Positions 10,527 to 20,616 of a stretch of 64,000 bases of DNA are shown one piece after another. The notes beneath the pieces were generated by a model that saw nothing but the letters and a program-made list of their open reading frames with translations, did no database searches and was not told the origin of the DNA. The DNA is taken from the NCBI RefSeq assembly GCF_017562075.2, contig NW_024427588.1, positions 1 to 64,000 of the forward strand, written 5' to 3'. This DNA is from Anopheles merus (Eukaryota > Arthropoda > Insecta > Diptera > Culicidae). The position numbers and the translations under genes were made by a program. Positions within the stretch are counted from its first letter, which is position 1, and every line of letters starts with the position of its first letter.

Positions 10527-11239
10527 CACGCCATGGCTCATACCCAACAGCGGGTTTACAGTGTCGGGGGCCCTAAGCAGTTAGAATTATTGAGGCTCCT
10601 TTGTACATGATTACCTGGGGGTACTCAGCATCCGTCTTTGATTATGTAACATTTCTACTTAAATTTTGTTGCTGCTGGGGTGGGGGGGGAGGGGAGAAGG
10701 AGAAGGAACCTAGAAACATTCAGGAGGGGCTACACTGGGAGGACAGTTTTATTTATTGATTTATTTATTTTTACTTTTCATAATTCTTGTCCGCCAATGA
10801 TGGCCCACAAGACATCGTAAATTGTTATAGATTAATATAGTTATGTTACACACATAGGGTGTAGTTCCAGCTAAACGGAAGCAAATCAGACATCTACTTC
10901 CTCTCGCGAGAACCACACCACAACATCATCGTAGCACTCTCCCATGGTGCGGCACTGCGAAACATCGCAGAACACATATTATGCTGAGCTAGCATGAAAT
11001 GTACCATGCCCGATGGAGCAGCGATCACCAGCATCTACCCGAAGTGGAGTATCCGCCCGAAGACAACTGTCGTGGAACATCCGCCCGAAGATGACATCGT
11101 GAAGTATCGGCACGATAGGTTTAGGCTCGAGCTAGCTAGGACTAGAGAGTTTAAGTCAGTTCAGAATTGTAACTCACCAGCGATAGACGTGTTAGGTTGA
11201 TTAGGAAAAATATTTTTTTTATGACACTTAATATGTCCC
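10527..11239 (-). other. No gene recognised; possible 3' end of the non-LTR element
   Basis: A G-rich stretch lies at 10675-10700. At 10748-10772 the minus strand carries an AAATA-rich tail of the kind ending non-LTR retrotransposons, so 10748-11239 may be the 3' part of the element at 11240-11717. An open frame at 10994-11200 on the plus strand has no motif I know. The linkage is an inference. Confidence 0.35.
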
Positions 11240-11717
11240 TCGCATAACTATATAGCACAGACCTTCACTAACAGTAGAAATGGATGTGTGAAAATCAACT
11301 CCTGCATAGAATAAATTGAAACTACGTGCAATTGCTGGTATCGGTTCATCTGCCGCATAATTAGGTCTGTGCATATCTACACACAAAACAGACGATGAAG
11401 GAGAACTATAACGATGAACGTGTATGTTTACTTTGCGGTCGGTATGTGGACACCACACAATTGGTCCATTTTCTAAAATAGACTTGACTAGACTGTTAAA
11501 CAGTGTTTTGATACACAAAGGATCATTGAACTCTTTCGTCATTTTCCGTACTAAACCTAGGGTCCTATTGTTACTGTAAAAGTTAATTTATGATCTAGTA
11601 AGATACCAAGATCGCGAATTGTATCTACACGGTTAATCGTTTGTCCATCTATGTCATAATTGTAATAAATAAGTTGCCGGGCACGAGTAAACGAGATAAT
11701 ATCACACTTATCTATAC
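11240..11717 (-). pseudogene. Non-LTR retrotransposon RT fragment, downstream half
   Basis: Minus-strand segments KCDIISFTRARQ, DTIRDLGILLDHKLTF and FNSLVKSILENGPIVWCPH are the RT C-terminal region of Jockey/I-type non-LTR elements. Frames shift around 11570. It continues at 16685-16870: the copia element at 11718-16679 was inserted into it, with TATAC duplicated, and the frame is continuous if the insert and one TATAC are disregarded. Confidence 0.8.
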
Positions 11718-11928
11718 TGTTGGGATATACAATGTCCGTCAGTAGTACCAATCACGCAACTTGACGTTACTGTCAATTCACACGAGGTGAGCGTACTTCT
11801 CATTGAACTCATGTATAAATGTACAGCGCTAGTCGCTTCCTGAACTCCGAAAGACATACATCAAACATAGAACTCCTCAACCGAAACAAAACTGGTGTTC
11901 CACAGCGTTAAATTCTAATATCACATTA
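11718..11928 (+). repeat. 5' LTR of the copia element
   Basis: A 211-bp direct repeat of 16469-16679. The TATAC duplication precedes it. Confidence 0.92.
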
Positions 11929-11942
11929 GGTTATGGGCCCAG
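11929..11942 (+). promoter_or_regulatory. Primer-binding site of copia type
   Basis: Directly after the LTR stands GGTTATGGGCCCAG. From established knowledge, Drosophila copia has this site and is primed by a half-molecule of initiator tRNA-Met cleaved in the anticodon loop. Confidence 0.75.
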
Positions 11943-11980
11943 AGCACCTGACTAATTAAGTTAAGTGATTAATATAGACA

Positions 11981-12985
11981 ATGGATCGTGAAAGTGAAAC
12001 GGCGCGTGTTCCTTTGTTGAACGCGTCGAATTATCCGCAGTGGAAGTTTCGTATGCTAACGCTTTTGGAAGAGCAAGAGCTACGATGCTGCATCGAACTG
12101 GAAGCGGATGTGGATTTCGACGATACAACGGGAGATGCTGCAAATGAAACAGTGTCAAAGAAAGGGAAGGGCAAATCGCGCGTGAAGAAAGATCGTCGTT
12201 GCAAATCCCTGCTGATTTCGAGAATCAGTGATGAAATGTTGGAGTACATCCAGGACAAGGCGACTCCGAAAGAAATCTGGAATGCGTTACAACGTGTGTT
12301 CGAACGTTAAAGCACTGCAAACCGGCTCCACTTGCAAAAAAGGCTTTTGACGTTGCGACACTCTAGTGGTGGTCAACAAGATCATTTCCTTGTGTTTGAT
12401 CGCTTTATTAGGGATTACAAATCCACCGTCGCAAAGTTAAAAGAAATATATACGGTATGCTATTTGGTTCTAACGCTCGGATCAAAATTTTAGACGGTAG
12501 CTACTGCAATTGAAACTATGCCAGAGGAAACCTTGACGATGGATTTTGTAAAGTGCAGACTTCTTGACGAAGAAATCAAGCATAGTTTAAAGGAAAGTGG
12601 TACAACGCGTGAAACAAGAATGGAGGACGCCGCATTTGCAGGGACCAGTACTGTTGTGTTTCGGAACGGGACGTACATTTGGCACACTTCAATAAAACGG
12701 CACACTTGGACTTTTTATAAAACTTATACTCTATTTACAACATTGATAAAAAACGACAGCCTAGTACCGAGTCGCAGCGATTGATCACCCGACCGCTGCC
12801 GAAGTCCTTCACGGCCTTTTCGACATCACATGCTTTAACATGACAGCATTGAGTCGCGGCTACACATGCGCTACCTACACAACAAGTACAAAGAAACAGC
12901 AAAAGAACAATAAGAAGAAAACCACAAGGTTAAAGTGTTTCGGTTGTCATCGCGAAGGGGTCATCGCAAGTTTGCCGATTGTCCA
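11981..12985 (+). pseudogene. Copia gag remnant with zinc knuckle
   Basis: Begins MDRESETARVPLLNASNYPQ, matching the copia gag start (substrate-like NYPQWKFRM). A stop falls at 12308-12310, and later frames are disturbed. A zinc knuckle (C-X2-C-X4-H-X4-C, CFGCHREG then HRKFADC) spans about 12936-12980 and is broken by one extra base in the middle. Decayed nucleocapsid protein of an LTR element. Confidence 0.8.
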
Positions 12986-12989
12986 GAAA

Positions 12990-15900
12990 AAGACAAACAA
13001 AAAATGCTGAAAGGAAACAATGCGCACTTGGTGAAGAGTGATGTGTGTTTCTTTGGTGGCGACGCTGTGGAATTCGTGGAAGCAAGTTGGATTGTCAACT
13101 CCGGATCATCTGAACACATGTGGAATGATCGGTCGCTTTTCCAAATTCTTGTTCCCATGAAGCCACCTATGCACATATCGGTAGCAAAAGAAGGCGAAAC
13201 TATTGTTGCAAAGGAGTGTGGCGATGTGAGGTTGTTAACTTTTTCGGAAAACGGAGAATCAACGGGAATAACATTGAAAGACGTTCTTTACATTCCCGAA
13301 GCGCGAGAGAACTTATTGCCTGTGAGAAAAGTGAAAACTGCTGGATTAAAAGTGTTGTTTGCAAATGGAATGGTTACAATAGAAAACAATTCTGGCATCG
13401 TTGCCAAAGGTGAACGCCGCGTTAAATTGTAAGAATTAGTGCTTTATCGAAGATTTGATAGCAATAGTGCGGGTTTCTATTCATGTGGTCTTGTGCCGAA
13501 AGAATTAGAGCTGTGGCATCGACGCTATGGCCGTTTAAGTGCTAAGAATTTGAGAAATATCATCTCCAAAGGAATGATGGGTGGTATGGAAAAAAATGTG
13601 AAGAATCCAGGAAATGAGTTTGTGTGTGAAGCGTGTCACCAAGAAAAACAGACGCGGAAACTGAGCACTTGAGCTGTGTGGAGTGTTTCCGATGTGTATG
13701 GACCAGTTCCACAGGTGGAAATATATGGTGAACAATATTTCGTTAGTTTTGTTGACGATTTTAGTGGTTTTACGGTTGTTTATCCCATGATCACAAAGGT
13801 TGAGTTGTTTGATCGATTCATGGAATACGAAGCCTTTGTTACAGCTAAGTTTGGTCAGTGTATTTCGCCGACGTTGTGATGACGGCGGGGAATACGTTGG
13901 ACGTGAATTTAAGAACTTTTGCAAGGTGAAGGGAATTCCAATCGAATGGACTGTTCCATATTCTTCGGAACAGCATGGTGTGAGTGAAAGAATGAACCGT
14001 ACACTAGTAGAGTAGGTTCGTTCTATCATTAGGCGTTGGTAAAGATTTTTGGGGTCCTGCGGTTGATACAGCAGAATTTTTGGTAAATCGCAGCCCGGCT
14101 AGTGCACTGGGTAATCTAACGACACCATTCGAAGTTTGGGAAAATCGTAAACCAAATGTAAGTAATTTGCGTACCTTCGGCAATGTTGTGTTTGTGCATG
14201 TACCAAAAGAACAAAGAAGGAAACTCTACACAAAATCGTGGAAAGGTGTTTTTATCGGGTATGTCTCTTTTGGATATCGTGTATGGCATACGTCGATTTT
14301 GTGGAAAATTCAAATTTTAGTGAATTGTTAACATCTTCGCGGTCAAACAGCAACAGTGACGAATTTCTTATCCGTACGGTTTGGAACGGACCAATCAGTG
14401 ATAGTGATGTTGAAGATGATGTTGTCTCTCGACAACCGACCGTAAATGCCGACGATCCTGATGAAACTCTGGCTGAAAACGTATACGAAGAAAGTTTCAG
14501 TAGTTGTATCGGTGATGATGAAGATAATGTCGAAGTGAAATCGCCTAAAGTTTATAGTGAACGAACACGGAAGACACCTACATGGCATAAAGACTAAAAC
14601 ATGAACTACACAGGCTTTGCATTCAATGCATCAAGCTATGTGGATCATGTACCGACTTTGCTTACGGAAGCGAAATCGTCAGCAGATTTCTTTTTCTTAC
14701 AAGGAATCACACGTGGACCCTTGAGAAGCTTCCACACGGTCGAATGCCAATCACTTGCATTTGGGTGTTCAAAGCAAAGTGCGGGGAATCTAAAAATGAA
14801 GATCAATACAAAGCTCGATTAGTTGCGCACAGTGGCGGATCTAACGGTAGGCGGACTAGGCGGTCGCCTGGGGCCCCGCCGATTTAGGGGCCCCGTAGAT
14901 CGCCATTCTATAGTATGCCGTATAGACAGAGTACTAGCAACAAGCCCCCCCGGAAGGATGGCCGTTGAGGCCCCAAGGCTGGCGAATCATTTGCACCCCC
15001 CCTCCCCCCCCTCCCCCCGGTCAGCAAAATTTTTAGAGCCTGTGACACAGGGGGCCTCAACTCGTCTTTCCGCCTAGGGCCCCCGATACCCTTAATCCGC
15101 CACTGGTTGCGCAGCCAGAAACATGGTTTCGATTACGCTGAAACTTATTCTCCTGTAGCGCGTTTGGATACCGTGAGAATTGTTTTAGCCATCGCAAATG
15201 ATTTAAGAATGGTGCTTCATCAAATGGACGTTAAAACTGGTTTCCTCAATCGACATGTGGAGGAAGAGATTTACAAGGAGTTGACATTGACAGTAATCTT
15301 GTGTGTCGGTTGAACCGATCATTGTATGGGTTGAAACAAGCTTCGAGAGCTTGGAATGCAAGGTTTTAAGTTATGTCGAGAAACTAGGATTTTGTAGAAG
15401 TGTGAGTGACATGTGCCTATACATAAAAGGATTTGGGAACAATAAAGTTGTTCTAGAAGCAAAGATCTTTCTTCTACTGAAGCTTAAAACGCGATTTTTT
15501 ACTCGTCGTTTACTGCACTACTTTATTGCTCAAAATCGTACAACGTAGCAAAGTAAATTTTTGCGGCGGATCGTTCAAAAATTTCACGTACGCTTTCCTA
15601 TGCTTTCTGACTTCATCTCATGACTCGTTGTTGGTCATCAGTTTAATGCGGTCAAGGCAGTGAAGCAATCCCTCTCGAAAGAGTTTGAAATGTCAGACAT
15701 TGGAGAGGTTAAAACATTCCTTGGCATGAAGATTGAACGCGATGTGGAAGGAAAATGTCTCCGGATAAGTCAGCGAAATTTTCTAGAGAATTTACTTCTG
15801 CGTTTCAATATGCATGAGTGCAAGGCAGTCTCAACACCGATGGAGTGTCATCTTCGGCTGAAGAAAGATGAAGATGCTGAGTGTACAGACAAGCCATACA

Positions 15901-16450
15901 GACAGCTGATTTATTGTCTAATGTTCGTGATGTTGATATCGAGGCCAGATTTGTGTGCGTCCGTTAGCTATCTTAGCCAGTTCCAGAGTTGTCCTACGGA
16001 GGTGTACTGGAAGCATGCATAGAGAGTACTCCGATACATGAAGGGTACGCTTGAGTATGGGCTTGTTTTTCGTGCGAAGGATTCTGCACCAGTCATCGAG
16101 GCGTTTGCTGATGCGGATTGGGCGAATGATCCGACGGATCGACGCTCGTTGACGGGATATCTGTTCCGAGTATGCAGTGCAGCTGTTAACTGGTTGACAA
16201 GGAAACGATTGCGTTGTCATCAACCGAGGCGGAACTAGTGGCGTTAAGTGTGGCTGTTTGTCATGGAAAATGACTTGTGCAGCTGTTGCGGGATCTGGAG
16301 AAAGAACCGGAGCTACCGGTTGTTTACCATGAGAACAATCAATCAACCCAATGTATATAAATACTAGTGATCAGATCGCTGATATAATGACGAAAGGTTT
16401 GCCTCTATCTGTTTTTCAAAAACACCGAACGAATTTGGGGCAAGTCAGTT
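12990..16450 (+). pseudogene. Copia pol remnant: protease, integrase, RT, RNase H
   Basis: The protease motif at 13088-13110 reads WIVNSGSSEHM, with Asn where the catalytic Asp is expected (13097-13099). The integrase zinc region is near 13505-13665 (LWHRRYGRLS; CEACHQEKQ). Core segments are near 13695-13770 (VDDFSGF), 13875 (CDDGGEYVG) and 13975 (SERMNRTL). RT parts are YAETYSPVARLDTVR near 15130 and LNRSLYGLKQASRAW near 15310. The YVDD region is replaced by unrelated sequence at about 15450-15650. RNase H is near 16095 (FADADWANDPTDRRS). Multiple stops (for example 13670, 14014, 16021) and a MITE insertion. Not functional. Confidence 0.87.
14830..15105. mobile_element. hAT-type MITE inside copia
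   Basis: Terminal inverted repeats CAGTGGCGGAT and ATCCGCCACTG bound a 276-bp non-coding GC-rich element with a poly-C tract near 15000. The flanking 8-bp duplication GTTGCGCA is exact (14822-14829 and 15106-15113). An 8-bp duplication and a CAGTG end indicate the hAT superfamily. Confidence 0.88.
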
Positions 16451-16468
16451 CCGAACATTGAGCGGGAG

Positions 16469-16679
16469 TGTTGGGATATACAGTGTCCGTCAGTAGTACC
16501 AATCACGCAACCTGACGTTGCTGTCAATTCACGCGAGGTGAGCGTACCTCTCATTGAACTCATGTATAAATGTACAGCGCTAGTCGCTTCCTGAACTCCG
16601 AAAGAGATACACCAAATATAGAACTCCTCAACCGAAACAAAACTGGTGTTTCATAGCGTTTAAATCTAATATCACATTA
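16469..16679 (+). repeat. 3' LTR of the copia element
   Basis: A 211-bp direct repeat of the 5' LTR, preceded by a short purine tract (GAGCGGGAG) and followed by TATAC. Confidence 0.92.
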
Positions 16680-16684
16680 TATAC

Positions 16685-16870
16685 AAAGGACAAGAAAAGT
16701 ATGATTGCACCAGTCGGAAAACATTTTAATCACGCGTTGCAGTTCGTTATGGATGGAGTGAGTGTTAACTGGACGAAATATTTTTACATCATCTGCATAG
16801 ATTTAGTAACTGCCGTCAGGTAAAACAAAAGAGAAAACATTTACATATATTAAAAACAATTAAGGACCAA
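16685..16870 (-). pseudogene. Non-LTR retrotransposon RT fragment, upstream half with YADD box
   Basis: On the minus strand the catalytic box YADDVKIF is encoded around 16799-16776, followed by a segment ending FSDWC, then the copia insertion point. This is the 5' continuation of 11240-11717. Confidence 0.78.
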
Positions 16871-17020
16871 GGTTGCTACTAGTCATGGGCAAGGAGAGTG
16901 GGAATCATAAGGTTCGCTCGCTCCCATTAGTGAGCGGACGCTCGTCGCTCTTCACTCAAGAAAAATATGATTCGCCTGCTCGCATAAAAAAGAAGAAAAA
17001 AATAAATCTATAACGCTAGG

Positions 17021-17224
17021 TAACCATCCTATGTGTATGTGACACACCACTATATTTACCAATAGCTATAGCCAAGCACCATATTCATATAAGATAAGCC
17101 GTACACGCATACATAAAAGATAAGGTTAGGATTAGAGTTGATAGGAATCAAACTAGAAGGAATAAAGACAGTTAGAATCTGGAACTCAAAGCGTTCGCAT
17201 CATTTGATCCGATAATACATTAAC
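17021..17224 (+). repeat. 5' LTR of the older gypsy element
   Basis: Shares about 185 bp with 26482-26666. Its end is placed just before the primer-binding site. Confidence 0.8.
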
Positions 17225-17234
17225 TGGCGCCCGA
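17225..17234 (+). promoter_or_regulatory. Primer-binding site of the older gypsy element
   Basis: TGGCGCCCGA follows the 5' LTR. TGGCGCCC is the start of the tRNA-Lys type site used by gypsy-like elements. Confidence 0.6.
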
Positions 17235-17503
17235 ATAGGTTGTATATGTGTGAGGGAAGAGTATAAGTGCATATAAAATATAAAAAAATCCTACACGTGA
17301 AGCTAAACACTTCCATCGAGCGGTTGAAGGAGCCACTATTTATTTGCACCAAGCGAGATCTGGGACACTGTGAATTTCGTCCGATTGATTGCTGAGGCCC
17401 CTAGTACCCGAACGGAAAAAAGGACCATCCTCTGCAAGCTGCCCAGCTTTCCCCCGAAGACATCATACTGTGACAAAATCTTTTTGGTAAGTAGGAAGTA
17501 AAA

Positions 17504-18365
17504 ATGACTACGGATACAAATGTGCCGAACATTTATGAGCTTGGGAAAGTTCCCGATTTTGTAAAAGATCTTCGAGAATTCGATGGTCGACATACAGAGC
17601 TAATGAACTGGATAGCAGATGTGGAAGAAATTTTAACTCTGTGTGTGAGTTGCAAAATATCGCAGCTGCTAGGTACTTTAGTTCAAAGATCAATAAAAAG
17701 AAAGATTGTCGGTGAGGCTGAAGCTGAGCTGAAGTATTAAATACGAATAATATTTCCACAGATTGGAAAGAAATAAAAGAATTACTTGTCTTACATTACG
17801 GTGATAAAAGAGATTTGTTCACGTTAGATTTCGAATTATCTACCATGCGGAAAAGTAACGGTGAAAGTTTAACCGCATACTATGGGAGAGTAAAAGAGAC
17901 GTTAGCACTTATAATTGCACATGTACAAAGTATCGAGAACATGCACCAATGCATACGCAATTTTTCAACGAAAAAGCACTGCATTCGTTTATACGGGGAC
18001 TAGATAAGCCATTGTCTTTCATCCTAAAAACATCTGCTCGAGCAAATTTAAGCAAAGCTTACCAGTTGTGTCAGGAATATTACAGAAAAGATTTACGTTT
18101 CGCTAGAATGTTTGAACCACGCGGCCCAGCCGATTTGAACCAAAAACCGGTTCCGAAGCCTCGTGGTAGTTTCAATCCAATGCGCTATCCAAGAGCTAAC
18201 ACAAGCTTCGTGCCATCCACAGCATCCCACAGCACACACACGATTAAAAGTAATCGTTATCAGACACCAACACCGATGGAAGTGGATGGTAGTATCAGAT
18301 ACGATAGCGGTTCAAACTCTAGACGCTTCACACAACAAACATATCCCAGAGTACAATCTACATAA
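17504..18365 (+). pseudogene. Gypsy gag remnant
   Basis: Starts MTTDTNVPNIYELGK after a long leader. The capsid-type segment FVKDLREFDGRHTELMNWI is followed by a stop at 17738, and frames shift near 17945 (DFELSTMRKSNGESLTAYY, then FIRGLDKPLSFIL). A basic, proline-rich C-terminus ends at 18365. Consistent with gypsy-group gag; not translatable as one protein. Confidence 0.75.
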
Positions 18366-20335
18366 GTGAAGGATTTTAAGCGACAGGCGAATACTGTACA
18401 TGACGACACGGACAGAAAAATAAATAATACAGGCTTAGAAAGTGATTACCAACACCAACAAAGTGAATACGAAGCGGGTCATGATCACAATTTGGACGGC
18501 TTTTTATACCAGAACCATTTTTTAGAGGGGGATTCCAAATGGTAAAACCTATTTTTCCATTTGTTAAATTAAAAACTAATATTGGAGAATTTCCTTTCCT
18601 AATTGATACAGGAGCCAATGTAAGCCTTATAGATCCAAAATTGGCGAATTCTTGTAAAATAGGAAAACCATATGATTTATGTGACAGAAATATTGCAAGT
18701 GCTAGTGGGAAATTGATTGCCTCATCAGCGATAGATATTAATTTTTTTAGTCCGAAAATTGTTCAAATGTGCACATTTCTTTTGCATTCTTTTCATTATT
18801 TCTGTTTTGGAACAATTGGTACAGATATTCTTAAATGTTTACATGCTGTGATAGATTTAGAAGCAGACAATTTAATACTAAAAAAATTCTCAAGTCTTAC
18901 ATATTCCACTTTTTTCTTACTCATCTTCTAAAACTACATTAAATCCAATATTTAGATTGGAACATTTAAATTGTAACGAACAAGCGAAGCTTAAAAAGAT
19001 ACTGGATGCAAACAATTCAGTATTCCTCGAGGCGAAACTACAACTAACATGCTCAACAAGAGTAGAATGTGCTATCAATACTAACGATGATGTACCAATA
19101 CATCAAAAAGTATATCCACATCCAGCGACGTATACACAAGAGGTCAATAATCAAATCAAAACCCTTTTAGATAACGGTATTATAAGACCGTCTCACTCCG
19201 CGTGGACAGCTCCTGTGTGGATAGTCCCGAAAAAATAGATGCATCGGGAGAAAAAAAAATCGTATGGTTGTTAACTACCGAAAGCTTAACCAGAAAACAA
19301 TTGCCAATCGATATCCGATGCCAGAAATAAATTACGTAATTGATCAGCTTAAGGGGCATCAATACTTCACCACATTGGACCTGGCATCAGGATTTTACCA
19401 AATTCGCATGAGACCATGTGATATTGAAAAAACAGCATTTTCAATTAATAGTGGTAAGTACGAGTTCCTACGAATGCCTTTTGGGCTGAAAAATGGCCCA
19501 GCAATTTTTCAGAGAGTGATCGATGATGTACTTCGCAGTGAAATTGGCAAAACATGCTAAGTGTATATGGACGCTGTAATTGTATTTGGTAAAAGCTTTG
19601 AAGAACATTTAAACAATTTAAACAATATTTATGCAATTATTAAGCAACGCTAATTTAAAGTACAGATCGATAAATCAAAATTTCTACACGAGAAAATCGA
19701 ATTTTTAGGTTATATTATAACTTCTGAAGGCATTAAACCGAATTATAAAAAATAGAAGCAATAAGCAGATACCCAGAACCTTCCAACATAAAAGAATTGC
19801 GTGGGTTTTTAGGAATGATGGGATATTATAAAAGATTTATCAAAGATTTTGCTAGAATAGCTAAACCGCTAACAAATTTATTAAGAGGTGACGAAAGTAA
19901 GGCTTCAAAAAAGAAAATAGATTTATCTATTGCTGAAAAAGCATGTTTTCAAAAACTCAAAAGCATTATATCGTCAGAAGATATTCTTATCTATCCGGAT
20001 TACAGTAAACCTTTCTTACCTACAACTGACGCTTCTGACATAGCAATAGGTGCCGTATTATCACAAGGTCAGATTGGCAAAGATAGACCAATTCATTTTG
20101 CCTCCAGATCATTGTCAAAGACAGAGGAAAAATATTCTGTTCCCGAAAAGGAAATGTTGGCAATATTTTGAGCTCTCAAAATATTCCGTAACTATCTGAA
20201 TGGTACTAAATTTACAGTTTTGACAGATCACCAACCATTAACATTTGCCTTATCCGCAGAAAATACTAATGCCAAATTGAAACGTTGGAAATCGTACCTA
20301 GAGGAGCATGATTTCGAAATCCCTTACAAGCCATT

Positions 20336-20598
20336 TATGGGAATGTTCTAGCTGATTTCACTACTTTCGGGTGCACGTAATGAGTTGGCTTGTTGCTCGC
20401 TTGGTGGTCACTCGTAGAATGATTTTATTTCTAATATAAAATATAATTCTAATCCTATATCTAATGGTAGTAGTGCAATCGTTTGCTATTGTTAGTGTTA
20501 GTGAGTGAAAGAGTGCTACACGTTACGCGCGATGCGTTCTGTATGTGTTTGCTATGCGTAACGCGTCTTAAGAAGCGGTTACACGTTGTGTCACCACA
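20336..20598 (-). repeat. 3' LTR of the CsRn1-like element
   Basis: Identical by eye to 24806-25068. On the minus strand it begins TGTGGTGACAC and ends CATTCCCATA. Confidence 0.95.
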
Positions 20599-20612
20599 CT
20601 ACTTCCCCCTTA
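20599..20612 (-). promoter_or_regulatory. Polypurine tract of the CsRn1-like element
   Basis: The minus strand reads TAAGGGGGAAGTAG directly before the 3' LTR. Confidence 0.65.
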
Positions 20613-20616
20613 GATT

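Larger units (their letters stand above)
11718..16679 (+). mobile_element. Ty1/copia LTR retrotransposon, degraded
   Basis: Two 211-bp LTRs (11718-11928 and 16469-16679), starting TGTTGGGATATAC and ending ATATCACATTA. I count about twelve differences between them. The target duplication is TATAC (11713-11717 and 16680-16684). The order gag, protease, integrase, RT, RNase H is that of copia. Many stops and shifts. It carries a MITE at 14830-15105. It was inserted into a minus-strand non-LTR element. Confidence 0.92.

Noticed and set aside
16878..17010. TAGTCATGGGCAAGG as a hAT terminus before the older gypsy LTR
   Set aside because: It resembles the word near 52682 in inverse orientation, but there is no partner end, duplication or transposase; too weak for a feature.
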